Source: CAZGUG01 sp964529035
Lineage (GTDB): Bacteria; Bacillota; Clostridia; Ch29
Assembly: GCA_964529035.1 (NCBI GenBank)
Contig: CAZGUG010000023.1
Location: 1-29,119 of the forward strand
Direction: 5' to 3'
DNA length: 29,119 nucleotides
The position numbers and the translations under genes were made by a program. Of the stretch, positions 8,237 to 16,377 are shown piece after piece. Under the pieces are notes generated by a model that did no database searches, was not told where the DNA came from, and saw only the letters and a program-made list of their open reading frames with translations. The stretch's first letter is position 1. Every line of letters begins with the position of its first letter.

Positions 8237-9244
8237 ATGGGTCCGTTTGTAAGTATGTTGGTAATGCTGGCACTGGGATTTGTAGTGCTTGTGTTCCTGT
8301 TTTCCTTTATACCTATAGGACTTTGGATTTCCGCACTGGCGGCGGGAGTGAAGATAGGAATCTTCACGCTTATTGGTATGAGGTTAAGGAGGGTTATACC
8401 GTCAAGGATAGTTAATCCAATGATAAAAGCAAGCAAGGCCGGGCTTAAGGTAACGGTAAACCAGTTGGAAGCCCACTATCTGGCAGGAGGTAATGTGGAC
8501 AGGGTGGTCAATTCTCTGATTGCCGCCCAGAGGGCAAATATTCCCCTTGAGTTTGAAAGGTCGGCTGCCATAGACCTTGCGGGAAGGGACGTACTGCAGG
8601 CGGTACAGATGAGCGTAAATCCGAAGGTTATCGAAACGCCGAAGGTTGCCGCCGTTGCCAAAAACGGTATAGAGGTTATGGTTAAAGCAAGGGTTACCGT
8701 CAGGGCGAATATTGACAGACTGGTTGGGGGCGCAGGGGAAGAGACCATAATAGCAAGGGTTGGAGAAGGTATAGTAACCACCGTGGGTTCAGCAGAGGCC
8801 CACAAAGCGGTGCTTGAAAATCCCGATTTGATTTCAAGAACAGTATTGAGCAAAGGCCTGGATGCAGGAACCGCCTTTGAAATTTTATCAATAGACATTG
8901 CAGACGTGGACGTGGGCAGGAACATAGGTGCCCAGCTGCAGACAGACCAGGCCGAGGCCGACAAGCGCATAGCCCAGGCAAAGGCGGAAGAGAGAAGGGC
9001 GATGGCGGTGGCCAAGGAGCAGGAGATGAAGGCAAGCGTACAGGAAATGAGAGCGAAGGTTGTGGAAGCCGAGGCAGAGGTTCCGCGGGCCATGGCCGAA
9101 GCTTTCAGAAAAGGGAATCTTGGGGTTATGGATTACTATAACATGAAGAATATCCTTGCCGATACCAGCATGAGGGATTCCATAGCAACTATGGGTTCAT
9201 CCGATAAGAAGGAGGAAAGTATAGATAAGAAGGATAGGAAGTAG
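8237..9244 (+). CDS. floA: Flotillin-like protein FloA
   Basis: Membrane-microdomain scaffold protein (formerly YqfA). The 335-residue sequence closely follows the B. subtilis family pattern. There is an N-terminal hydrophobic hairpin, then WISALAAGVKIGIFTLIGMR and RVIPSRIVNPMIKA. The SPFH-like region carries NQLEAHYLAGGNVDRVV and SVNPKVIETP, and the long Ala/Glu-rich coiled coil carries QTDQAEADKRIAQAKAEERR. AAGGAGGAATT precedes the ATG. It lies 37 bases after nfeD and is followed at 20 bases by a small membrane-anchored protein gene, so all three probably form one operon. Confidence 0.97.
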   Translation: MGPFVSMLVMLALGFVVLVFLFSFIPIGLWISALAAGVKIGIFTLIGMRLRRVIPSRIVNPMIKASKAGLKVTVNQLEAHYLAGGNVDRVVNSLIAAQRANIPLEFERSAAIDLAGRDVLQAVQMSVNPKVIETPKVAAVAKNGIEVMVKARVTVRANIDRLVGGAGEETIIARVGEGIVTTVGSAEAHKAVLENPDLISRTVLSKGLDAGTAFEILSIDIADVDVGRNIGAQLQTDQAEADKRIAQAKAEERRAMAVAKEQEMKASVQEMRAKVVEAEAEVPRAMAEAFRKGNLGVMDYYNMKNILADTSMRDSIATMGSSDKKEESIDKKDRK

Positions 9245-9264
9245 TCCCTTAAGGAGGGAAAAGG

Positions 9265-9762
9265 ATGGATTTTGGCGATATTTTTAAACTACTTCTGTAT
9301 ATAGTAATTCCCATTGTCGTGCTGGGAAAACGTAAGTCGAAAAAAGAGCAAAGGTCTTCGCAGCAGAGAAGACAGCCGATACCCGCACAGCAAAGAAAGC
9401 AGCCTTCCTCCGGCAGAACCGCCGGTGGGGGCCTTGTGGGCAGGCTTGAAAGCATGATGAGGGAACTGGAAAAAGCGGCCGAGGAGCAGAAGACTTCAGG
9501 CGGGAAAAAACTTGTTGTAACGGATGAGGACCAGGGCGAACAGAAAGACAAGATACCGGTTTGGCAGGCGACCAGGTCCGAACAAAAAAAGACAGCCGCC
9601 GATATACCCGAAAATAAGGAGGGACCTGTTTTTAAAGAATACGAAGGCTCCGCTCCGCCAATAAGTTTGGGTGTGTTCGGTCAGGACGACCTGGTAAAGG
9701 GAATAATTATGTCCGAAATACTGCAGCCGCCGGTATCAAGGCGAAGAAGGCACTCCAATTAA
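9265..9762 (+). CDS. Small membrane-anchored hypothetical protein, third gene of the nfeD-floA operon
   Basis: A 165-residue protein of no named function. The N-terminus (residues about 6-20, IFKLLLYIVIPIVVLG) is one membrane segment, followed by a Lys/Arg/Gln-rich cytoplasmic stretch, a short predicted coil (GRLESMMRELEKAAEEQK) and a charged linker. The C-terminal block DDLVKGIIMSEILQPPVSRR looks like the conserved part of the protein. AAGGAGGG precedes the ATG. Its place directly after floA, ahead of a terminator, suggests a link to the flotillin/NfeD membrane system; that is inference from position only. Confidence 0.75.
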   Translation: MDFGDIFKLLLYIVIPIVVLGKRKSKKEQRSSQQRRQPIPAQQRKQPSSGRTAGGGLVGRLESMMRELEKAAEEQKTSGGKKLVVTDEDQGEQKDKIPVWQATRSEQKKTAADIPENKEGPVFKEYEGSAPPISLGVFGQDDLVKGIIMSEILQPPVSRRRRHSN

Positions 9763-9776
9763 GGAGTGCTTTTTTT
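9750..9776 (+). terminator. Intrinsic terminator of the floA operon, overlapping both convergent stop codons
   Basis: GCACTCC and GGAGTGC form a perfect 7-bp stem around the loop AATTAA, followed by seven T. The plus-strand stop codon TAA (9760-9762) and the minus-strand stop (9759-9761) both lie in the loop. On the minus strand the stem is followed only by CTTCTTC, so termination is expected to be better in the plus direction. Confidence 0.9.
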
Positions 9777-10448
9777 CGGTCTGGAGATGAAATATCCAAG
9801 GGAAGCTGTCGCCATCAGCTGCACGGTAAAATAGAGTACAATCCGCACCGCCATCTGGTTAAAGAACTCCAGCGGATACATATTTATAAGCAAATCAGTT
9901 TCAGGGTTTAGCAGCCAAAGGTCGTTGGAAAAGAAAAGATGATGAAAGTTGGTAAAGTACCTGTGAAAATCGGTGTATAACAGCAGCATGAACAGGGAGG
10001 TGGCTACAAACAGCACCATTGAACCCCGGAAAAGTGATATGCCGGCATAGCGTTTGCTGCCCCTTGAAAGGCGTATTGCGGCGAACATAAGCAGTATAAG
10101 CGATACAAAGGAAATGTTCCTTATCATGTAGCCCCGGACGAACAAATTCTTTACATCCTCCATATGGAGGAGTTCTTTTTGATTGAACAGGTATTTACTA
10201 CTGCCGTATATTACCGCCCGATTATACAGGTAATCCCTCTGGCCGTTCAGGTAGAGAAGGATATTTTCACTTAAGTTGAGATAATCCCTCTTTGTAAGGC
10301 CGGTTGTTCTAAGTAGGTTATACCTGTCGTACGCTTTTTCATAGAAGCTCATATCGAAGGCGGCCAGCTGGATCGAAGTCAGCAAAAGACAGCCCGCGAG
10401 GGCGGCTGTAACAAGCAGTATAAGGGCTGTAACCGTCAACTTGTTCAT
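9759..10448 (-). CDS. DUF1461 / TIGR01906-type integral membrane protein
   Basis: A 229-residue membrane protein of unknown function. The first hydrophobic segment (TVTALILLVTAALAGCLLL) is followed by an outside loop with FDMSFYEKAYDRYNL, GLTKRDYLNLSENILLYLNG and NQKELLHMEDVKNLF. Three more membrane helices follow; the last is IVLYFTVQLMATASLGYF. This pattern fits the TIGR01906 (DUF1461) family as I know it. GGAGG lies 14 bases before the ATG, somewhat far, with AGGA closer. It is transcribed against its neighbours and is the only long minus-strand gene between floA and yqfC. Confidence 0.8.
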   Translation of the reverse strand: MNKLTVTALILLVTAALAGCLLLTSIQLAAFDMSFYEKAYDRYNLLRTTGLTKRDYLNLSENILLYLNGQRDYLYNRAVIYGSSKYLFNQKELLHMEDVKNLFVRGYMIRNISFVSLILLMFAAIRLSRGSKRYAGISLFRGSMVLFVATSLFMLLLYTDFHRYFTNFHHLFFSNDLWLLNPETDLLINMYPLEFFNQMAVRIVLYFTVQLMATASLGYFISRPKKSTP

Positions 10449-10474
10449 GTTCCTATATCCAACCTCCGTTCAAC

Positions 10475-10483
10475 GGTTAGTAT
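10475..10483 (-). promoter_or_regulatory. Possible extended -10 for the DUF1461 gene
   Basis: Read on the minus strand this region contains TGCTATACT, an extended -10 motif, about 30 bases before the start codon. No clear -35 is seen. Position is approximate. Confidence 0.35.
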
Positions 10484-10549
10484 AGCATATTTATCTGTTA
10501 TTAACCAGCCGCTTTAAGCATAAATTTTAATGAAGAGGAGGGAAACCCG

Positions 10550-10828
10550 ATGGAAACCAAGACCGACTTGATTAAAAAGGGGATTGCGGACCTTCTGGAA
10601 CTGCCCAGGGATATTGTGCTGGACCTGCCCAAGATTACCCTTGTGGGCAGCCTGCAGATTTATATTGAAAACCACAGGGGCATAATTGAATATTCGACAG
10701 GTATTGTGAAAATCAATACCAAAGCCGGAATACTTGTGGTGACCGGGACAAATCTGACCATAAGGACCATTGTGGTGGAAGAGATTATCATAGTGGGGCA
10801 TATAGACAGGGTGGAGTTTTTGCAGTAG
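10550..10828 (+). CDS. yqfC: Sporulation protein YqfC
   Basis: Small 92-residue protein of the YqfC family. In B. subtilis the gene belongs to the mother-cell sigma-E regulon and is followed, as here, by yqfD. Recognisable blocks are LELPRDIVLDLPKITLVG near the N-terminus and the repeated beta pattern (YIENHRGIIEYS, IVKINTKAGILVV, LTIRTIVVEEIIIVG). The ATG has AGGAGGG 7 bases upstream. A CATAAATT sequence at 10519-10526 resembles a sigma-E -10 but has no convincing -35. YqfD begins 15 bases downstream. Confidence 0.93.
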   Translation: METKTDLIKKGIADLLELPRDIVLDLPKITLVGSLQIYIENHRGIIEYSTGIVKINTKAGILVVTGTNLTIRTIVVEEIIIVGHIDRVEFLQ

Positions 10829-10842
10829 GGGGTACTGAAAAA

Positions 10843-12054
10843 ATGCTGGTGGTCCGGATTTGGAATTATATCAGGGGATATGTAATAATAAAGGTGGAGG
10901 GGATTAACCTTGAGAGGTTCATTAATTTAGCCATAGCAAAGGGAATATACTTCTGGGACATTGAAAGGATAAACTACACCACCATAAGGGCGGGGGTCGG
11001 ACTTGGAGGCTACAAACAGCTGCGAAAGATAAGAAAGAAGGTGAACTGCAGGGTATCCATACTGGAGAAAAGAGGCTGCCCTTTTTTATTGCACAGGGTC
11101 TTTAAAAGAAAAGCACTTCTGGCAGGCGGTATTACCGCCGTTTTAATAATGTATTTCCTCACCTCCTTCGTTTGGGTTGTGGAGGTGGAAGGAACCGAGA
11201 AGGTGTCCGAGGAAAGGATAATCAGGGAACTGGAATCCTTCGGCCTCAAGCCGGGTGCTTTCAAATATTTCCTGGATACAGGGGAAATGGAAACAAAGCT
11301 TCTTATAGAGATGGACCAGCTTGTCTGGGCGGGGATAAACATAATGGGTACCAGGGCGGTGGTGGATGTGGTTGAAAGAACCGATCCGCCGGCTCTCATA
11401 GATAAAGATGTACCCTGTAACATTGTTGCCAAAAAGGATGGTATAATAAATAATATATTCGTATACCAGGGGCAGGCAGAGGTTAAGGAAGGCAGTACCG
11501 TGAAGGCCGGCCAGCTGCTGATAAACGGGGTGGTTGAAGAGCCGGGAGGGTCGGCCAGAATAGTACATGCAATGGGACGGGTGGAAGCCAGAACCTGGTA
11601 CCAGATGAGCGAAGAGCAGGACTTAAGGCCTGAAACCAGGGAGCCTACCGGCAGAAACTCAAGAAGGGTCAGCGTAAGGCTGGGTAAATATACAATAAAC
11701 CTAACCCGCAAGAAACCGGATTTTGAACATTTTGACAGTACGGTGAACATCAACAGGCTGGTTGAATGGAGGAATATCTCTCTGCCAGTAGAATTAATAA
11801 TTGAAAATTGTTACGAGGTGAATGTCATAGAAGATATACTGACCGAGGAGACCGCGGTACGGCTTGCGGCGGACAGGATACGCGAAAGGCTGGCCGGGGT
11901 CCTGTCGGAGGATGCACAAGTGGTGGACGAAAAGGTTAAATATTATCCGGCGGATAACAGCAGAATAAGGGTGGAAGTTGTGTTTGAAGCCCTTGAAGAT
12001 ATTGGTATGGAAGAAAGGATTGAATTAAACACGGGGAGGATTGAGGTTGAATAA
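10843..12054 (+). CDS. yqfD: Sporulation protein YqfD
   Basis: A 403-residue protein of the YqfD family, required for efficient sporulation in B. subtilis. It has an N-terminal cytoplasmic domain (about 1-85), a single membrane segment near residues 88-110 (AGGITAVLIMYFLTSFVWVV) and a large outside part. The outside part contains EGTEKVSEERIIRELESFG, the WAGINIMGTRAVVDVVERT block and IVAKKDGIINNIFVYQGQA. Length and order fit the family. Its stop codon overlaps the start of phoH by 8 bases, which suggests translational coupling. Confidence 0.94.
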   Translation: MLVVRIWNYIRGYVIIKVEGINLERFINLAIAKGIYFWDIERINYTTIRAGVGLGGYKQLRKIRKKVNCRVSILEKRGCPFLLHRVFKRKALLAGGITAVLIMYFLTSFVWVVEVEGTEKVSEERIIRELESFGLKPGAFKYFLDTGEMETKLLIEMDQLVWAGINIMGTRAVVDVVERTDPPALIDKDVPCNIVAKKDGIINNIFVYQGQAEVKEGSTVKAGQLLINGVVEEPGGSARIVHAMGRVEARTWYQMSEEQDLRPETREPTGRNSRRVSVRLGKYTINLTRKKPDFEHFDSTVNINRLVEWRNISLPVELIIENCYEVNVIEDILTEETAVRLAADRIRERLAGVLSEDAQVVDEKVKYYPADNSRIRVEVVFEALEDIGMEERIELNTGRIEVE

Positions 12055-13027
12055 CGATTACAGTGAAAGCAGCGTAAAGATAGAAAATTTCCAGTATACC
12101 ATGGAGCTGTTCGGCAATTACGATGAGAATATTAAGATTATCGAGGAAGCCCTTGGGGTGGAAATAGTTGCCAGGGAAAACGAACTGAGGATTAAAGGCG
12201 GCGGTGACAGGGTAGGACTGGCCGAAAAACTTATTGGCAATCTGATTGGTATGCTCAAAAGGGGAGAACAGTTAAGTACCCAGAGCATAAACTATGCCAT
12301 AGGACTTGTAATGGCGGGCCAGGAAGAAAAAATAAAGGACCTTGCCAATGAAGTGATATGCCTTACCCACAAGGGTAAGCAGATAAAAAGCAAAACCCTG
12401 GGTCAAAAAACGTATATAGAAGCCATGAGAAAATGCGACATTGTGTTCTCAATCGGCCCCGCCGGTACCGGCAAAACATACCTGGCCATTGCCATGGCGG
12501 TGAGGGCCATGAGGAACAGGGAAGTCTCCAGGATCATCCTTACCCGACCGGCGGTGGAAGCGGGAGAAAAGCTGGGCTTTCTTCCCGGCGATTTGCAGGA
12601 CAAGGTTGATCCCTACCTGCGGCCGCTTTACGATGCACTGTATGATATACTGGGCGGGGAGAGTTACCTAAAATACCGGGAACGCGGTATTATAGAAGTG
12701 GCGCCGCTGGCATATATGAGGGGCCGGACCCTGGACGATTCGTATATAATATTGGACGAAGCCCAGAATACCACTCCGGAGCAGATGAAGATGTTTTTGA
12801 CACGCATGGGGTTCGGGTCCAAGATTGTGGTAACCGGGGACATTACCCAGATTGACCTGCCCACCGGTAAAAGTTCGGGGCTTATTGAAGCAACAAAAAT
12901 ATTGCATGGGATAAAGGGTATTGATATAATCAACCTTACCGAAAAGGATGTGGTAAGGCACAATATAGTACAGAAGATAATCCTCGCCTACGACAGGCAT
13001 CATACAAGAAATAAAGGCAAGCAGTAG
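12047..13027 (+). CDS. phoH: PhoH family ATPase
   Basis: Predicted cytoplasmic P-loop NTPase related to the N-terminal half of superfamily 1 helicases; the exact cellular role is unsettled. The start chosen is the TTG at 12047, six bases after GGGGAGGA (12033-12040); the in-frame TTG at 12041 would touch that site. Walker A GPAGTGKT is at residues 137-144, with the Walker B-like ILDEAQNTTPEQMKMFLTRM and the GDITQIDLP motif further on. The N-terminal region (about 15-60) is the KH-like part typical of the YqfE type. At 326 residues it is normal length. Confidence 0.94.
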   Translation: MNNDYSESSVKIENFQYTMELFGNYDENIKIIEEALGVEIVARENELRIKGGGDRVGLAEKLIGNLIGMLKRGEQLSTQSINYAIGLVMAGQEEKIKDLANEVICLTHKGKQIKSKTLGQKTYIEAMRKCDIVFSIGPAGTGKTYLAIAMAVRAMRNREVSRIILTRPAVEAGEKLGFLPGDLQDKVDPYLRPLYDALYDILGGESYLKYRERGIIEVAPLAYMRGRTLDDSYIILDEAQNTTPEQMKMFLTRMGFGSKIVVTGDITQIDLPTGKSSGLIEATKILHGIKGIDIINLTEKDVVRHNIVQKIILAYDRHHTRNKGKQ

Positions 13028-13057
13028 GCGGTATAAGGGGTCAGGGGGTCATTTCAA

Positions 13058-15190
13058 ATGGCGAAACTACGCAGTTTTTTCAAAAGGATGGGCAAACTGC
13101 CGGTTTTCAGGGTGAAACCGGGAGACAGAGTTTTAAGGGTAATAATGGCACTGACGGTGTATTTTTTGATTCTTTTTCTTGTTCTGTCGGTGGTCATGCC
13201 CGAAAGATATTCCCTTGAAGCGGGAGATATTGCCGGTGTGGACATATCGGCTCCGAAGGATATAGTGGACAGGGCGGCAACCGAGAAGCTAATGGAACAG
13301 GCGCGGGAATCGGTAAACACAATCTACAGAAGGGACCATACCATTCCGGTAGAGATAAAAAACAGGATAGAACAGTTCTTTGACAAAGTATCCGAAGTAA
13401 GGGAAGACGAGGACCTTTCGATACAGGAAAAACTGGACAGGCTTAGGGAAGAAACGCCGCTTGACCTGGAGGATACCGACCTGGGTGTGGCCTTAAGCAT
13501 ACAGGATGAGCAGTTGGAAGGACTGCGGCAGAATGTGCTGGACGTGACAAACCAGATTATGAGCGTCGGGGTTACTCCCGATGCCCTTGAACGGGCAGGT
13601 AGGGAAACCGAGGAATTTTTTGAAAAACAGCAGATGATGCAGTCGGCAAAGGAGCTGGGGGTTGGTATTGCAAGCAAGGTTATACGTCCCAATATGCTTC
13701 CCAACATTGAAGAAACCAACAGGGATATTGAAGCTGCGTTAGACCGTGTGGAGCCTGTTATAATCAGGAAAGGTCAAAATATAATAAACCGGGGTGATAC
13801 GGTCACACCGGAACAGATTGAGCTGCTGAGCACATCGGGGATACTGAAACAGGGTGTCGTTGACTATAAGCTGCTGGCGGGATATTCACTGCTTATATTC
13901 CTGCTGGGGCTTTTAACGGTGCTGTATATAAAATATTTCCATCCCGGTATATACTATAACAGAAGCAGCCTTATGCTGATCGGCGTTATAACCATCCTTG
14001 TACTGTTTATCAGCCTGGGAGCAAATGTGATTTCGGCATACCTTGCACCGGTGGCTGCAGTTTCGATACTCATTACAATACTTCTGGACGCAAAGCTGGG
14101 TGTTATGATAAGCATTCCGGTGGCTTTGCTTGTGGCACTTATAGCCGAGAACAGTACCGTGGTCCTGTTTTTGGCCATAATAGGCGGTATAGTGGGAGCG
14201 CTTATCACGATGGTTTCGCAGCAGAGAAGGGATTTACTTGTTTCGGGTCTGCTTGTGGGTATAAGCAACACTTTGGTGATAATCTGCTTGGGGCTTATCG
14301 CGGGCAGCGGCGGGCTGGAGGTTGTAAAACAGAGCCTGTGGGGGCTTTTAAACGGCGGACTTGTGGCGGTGTTTGCCATAGGTACGCTACCTGCCTGGGA
14401 GAACCTGTTCGATATTATTACGCCGCTTAAGCTGCTGGAACTGTCAAACCCCAACCAGCCCCTTTTAAAAAAGCTGCTGATGGAGGCTCCGGGGACATAT
14501 CATCACAGTGTTATTGTGGGTAACCTTGCGGAGCATGCGGCACAGAAAATTGGTGCAAATTCGCTGCTGGCAAGGGTGGGCGCATATTACCATGATATAG
14601 GCAAAATAAAACGGCCCTACTTCTTTACTGAAAACCAGATTGCCTCGGACAATCCCCATGATAAGATAACTCCCAGTCTCAGCACTTTGATAATTACTTC
14701 CCATGTCAAGGACGGGGTGGAACTTGCAAAACAGCATAAGATACCCGGGGATATTGTGGACATAATAAAACAGCATCACGGTGATTCGGTGGTTGCATAC
14801 TTTTACCATAAGGCTAAACAGGGCGAAAACAACGGAAAGGTTGATATGGACAGTTTCAGGTACGAAGGGCCCAAACCCCAGACCAGGGAAGCGGCGATAG
14901 TACTGCTGGCGGACTCGGTGGAAGCGGCGGTAAGGTCAATGGCGGAACATTCGCCGGGTAAAATTGAGGGCACCATAAGAAAGATAGTCAGGGAGAAACT
15001 GGAAAGCGGACAGCTGGACGAGAGCGATTTAACCCTGAAAGATTTGGATATAATAGCAGACGCTTTTCTTGATATACTGACCGGTATTTTTCATCAGAGG
15101 ATAGAATACCCGGACCTTGAGAAGGAAATGAAGGGCGGAAAAACAAATGACGGTTCTGATAGAAAACAGGCAAAACAGTATAGCGGTTGA
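13058..15190 (+). CDS. pgpH: 7TM-HD family c-di-AMP phosphodiesterase (PgpH/YqfF)
   Basis: Membrane-bound enzyme of the family that hydrolyses cyclic di-AMP to pApA. The 710 residues show the full architecture. A first membrane helix (about 28-48) is followed by a long extracellular 7TMR-HDED sensor domain (about 50-270) and a cluster of membrane helices (about 275-465). The cytoplasmic HD domain carries GTYHHSVIVGNLAEHAA and YYHDIGKIKRP with the metal-binding pair His512-Asp513, followed by HHGDS. The 3' end overlaps ybeY by 44 bases. Confidence 0.95.
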   Translation: MAKLRSFFKRMGKLPVFRVKPGDRVLRVIMALTVYFLILFLVLSVVMPERYSLEAGDIAGVDISAPKDIVDRAATEKLMEQARESVNTIYRRDHTIPVEIKNRIEQFFDKVSEVREDEDLSIQEKLDRLREETPLDLEDTDLGVALSIQDEQLEGLRQNVLDVTNQIMSVGVTPDALERAGRETEEFFEKQQMMQSAKELGVGIASKVIRPNMLPNIEETNRDIEAALDRVEPVIIRKGQNIINRGDTVTPEQIELLSTSGILKQGVVDYKLLAGYSLLIFLLGLLTVLYIKYFHPGIYYNRSSLMLIGVITILVLFISLGANVISAYLAPVAAVSILITILLDAKLGVMISIPVALLVALIAENSTVVLFLAIIGGIVGALITMVSQQRRDLLVSGLLVGISNTLVIICLGLIAGSGGLEVVKQSLWGLLNGGLVAVFAIGTLPAWENLFDIITPLKLLELSNPNQPLLKKLLMEAPGTYHHSVIVGNLAEHAAQKIGANSLLARVGAYYHDIGKIKRPYFFTENQIASDNPHDKITPSLSTLIITSHVKDGVELAKQHKIPGDIVDIIKQHHGDSVVAYFYHKAKQGENNGKVDMDSFRYEGPKPQTREAAIVLLADSVEAAVRSMAEHSPGKIEGTIRKIVREKLESGQLDESDLTLKDLDIIADAFLDILTGIFHQRIEYPDLEKEMKGGKTNDGSDRKQAKQYSG

Positions 15191-15614
15191 CAGCGGTATG
15201 ATAACCATTATGAAAAAAGTGGTGGACGCGGCCTTTGTAAGGGAGCGTTTTCCCTACGGGTACGAGGTGGGCGTCGTGCTGGTGGACAATGAAACCATTA
15301 CGGCGCTCAACAGGGAATACAGGGATACCGACACCGTTACCGATGTTCTGTCCTTTGCCCTGCTGGAGGATGAAGAGTTTATAGATACGAACGAGGACGG
15401 AGAGGCCCTAATGGGCGATATAGTAGTTTCGGTGCCAAAGGCCGTGGATCAGGCAGAAGAATACGGCCACTCGGTTGAAAGGGAACTTGCGTATCTTGTG
15501 CTGCACGGTGCCCTGCATTTGCTGGGGTATGACCACAGGGAAGCCGGTGATACACGGATAATGCGCAGCCGGGAAGAGGAAATACTCACGGATTTGGGTT
15601 TAACCCGCGGCTGA
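15147..15614 (+). CDS. ybeY: Endoribonuclease YbeY (rRNA maturation factor)
   Basis: Zinc-dependent endoribonuclease of the UPF0054 family, involved in 16S rRNA 3'-end maturation and ribosome quality control. The signature HGALHLLGYDH is present with the three zinc ligands His120, His124 and His130. The upstream block DTDTVTDVLSF is also diagnostic. At 155 residues it is normal length. The start lies inside pgpH (44-base overlap), and dgkA follows at 15 bases, all in the conserved yqfF-ybeY-dgkA order. Confidence 0.96.
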   Translation: MTVLIENRQNSIAVDSGMITIMKKVVDAAFVRERFPYGYEVGVVLVDNETITALNREYRDTDTVTDVLSFALLEDEEFIDTNEDGEALMGDIVVSVPKAVDQAEEYGHSVERELAYLVLHGALHLLGYDHREAGDTRIMRSREEEILTDLGLTRG

Positions 15615-15629
15615 CGGGAGGTATAGCTG

Positions 15630-16328
15630 TTGAAGGGACGCAAGCTGATTGACAGTTTCAATTATGCTATAGCCGGCGTTATTCATGCATTGAGAACCCA
15701 GAGAAATATGAAAATACATTTTGCCCTGGCCATAGCAGTAATGGGTTTAAGTCTTTTTGCGGATTTGAACAGGCTGGAACTGCTGCTGCTATTCTTCACC
15801 ATAACCCTGGTTCTGGTAACCGAGATGATTAATACTTCAATAGAAGCTGCCATAGACCTTACGGTACATACCTTTCATCCCCTTGCAAAGACCGCCAAAA
15901 ACGTGGCGGCGGGGGCGGTGCTGATATCGGCGGTGAATGCACTGGTGGTGGCCTATGTTCTTTTTTTTGACAGACTTAACCCGGTTACGCTGCTGGTCTT
16001 AAAACGGGTGCGGCAGTCTTCGGTCCATACCACCTTTATCAGCCTGCTGCTGGTGATACTAACGGTAATAGTGGTTAAAGCCCTTAAGGGAAAGGGCACG
16101 CCCCTTAGGGGAGGGATGCCCAGCGGCCATGCCGCCGCAGCCTTTAGCGTGGTAACGGCGGTGGCATTTATCTCACAGAACATGCTGGTTACAACGCTAA
16201 CCCTTATCCTGGGGCTTATGGTTATGCAGAGCAGGATAGAGACAAAAATACACAGTACCTTTGAAACGGTAATTGGCGCTGTGCTGGGTATTATCATAAC
16301 GGTGCTTGTGTTTCAACTGTTTTTCTAG
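15630..16328 (+). CDS. dgkA: Diacylglycerol/undecaprenol kinase fused to a PAP2-like phosphatase domain
   Basis: The 232-residue protein joins two membrane domains. Residues about 1-112 are a DagK-type kinase (SFNYAIAGVIHALRTQRNMKIH, then EMINTSIEAAIDL and HPLAKTAKNVAAGAVL). In Gram-positives this family phosphorylates undecaprenol. Residues about 125-232 resemble a PAP2 phosphatase: K-x6-R just before MPSGHAAAA, and SR-x5-H-x3-E in SRIETKIHSTFE. The canonical motif ends in Asp, and motif 1 normally ends in Arg-Pro, whereas here it ends in Arg-Gly. The TTG start has GGGAGGT upstream. It follows ybeY as the separate dgkA gene does in Bacillus. Confidence 0.88.
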   Translation: MKGRKLIDSFNYAIAGVIHALRTQRNMKIHFALAIAVMGLSLFADLNRLELLLLFFTITLVLVTEMINTSIEAAIDLTVHTFHPLAKTAKNVAAGAVLISAVNALVVAYVLFFDRLNPVTLLVLKRVRQSSVHTTFISLLLVILTVIVVKALKGKGTPLRGGMPSGHAAAAFSVVTAVAFISQNMLVTTLTLILGLMVMQSRIETKIHSTFETVIGAVLGIIITVLVFQLFF

Positions 16329-16377
16329 AGAAAAGATCGGCAAAGCCAATACATACATCAGGAAGGAAGGTCCCTAC

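Noticed and set aside
10485..10526. Sigma-E promoter for yqfC from GCATATTT and CATAAATT
   Set aside because: The two elements are 26 bases apart instead of about 14; only the -10-like part fits.
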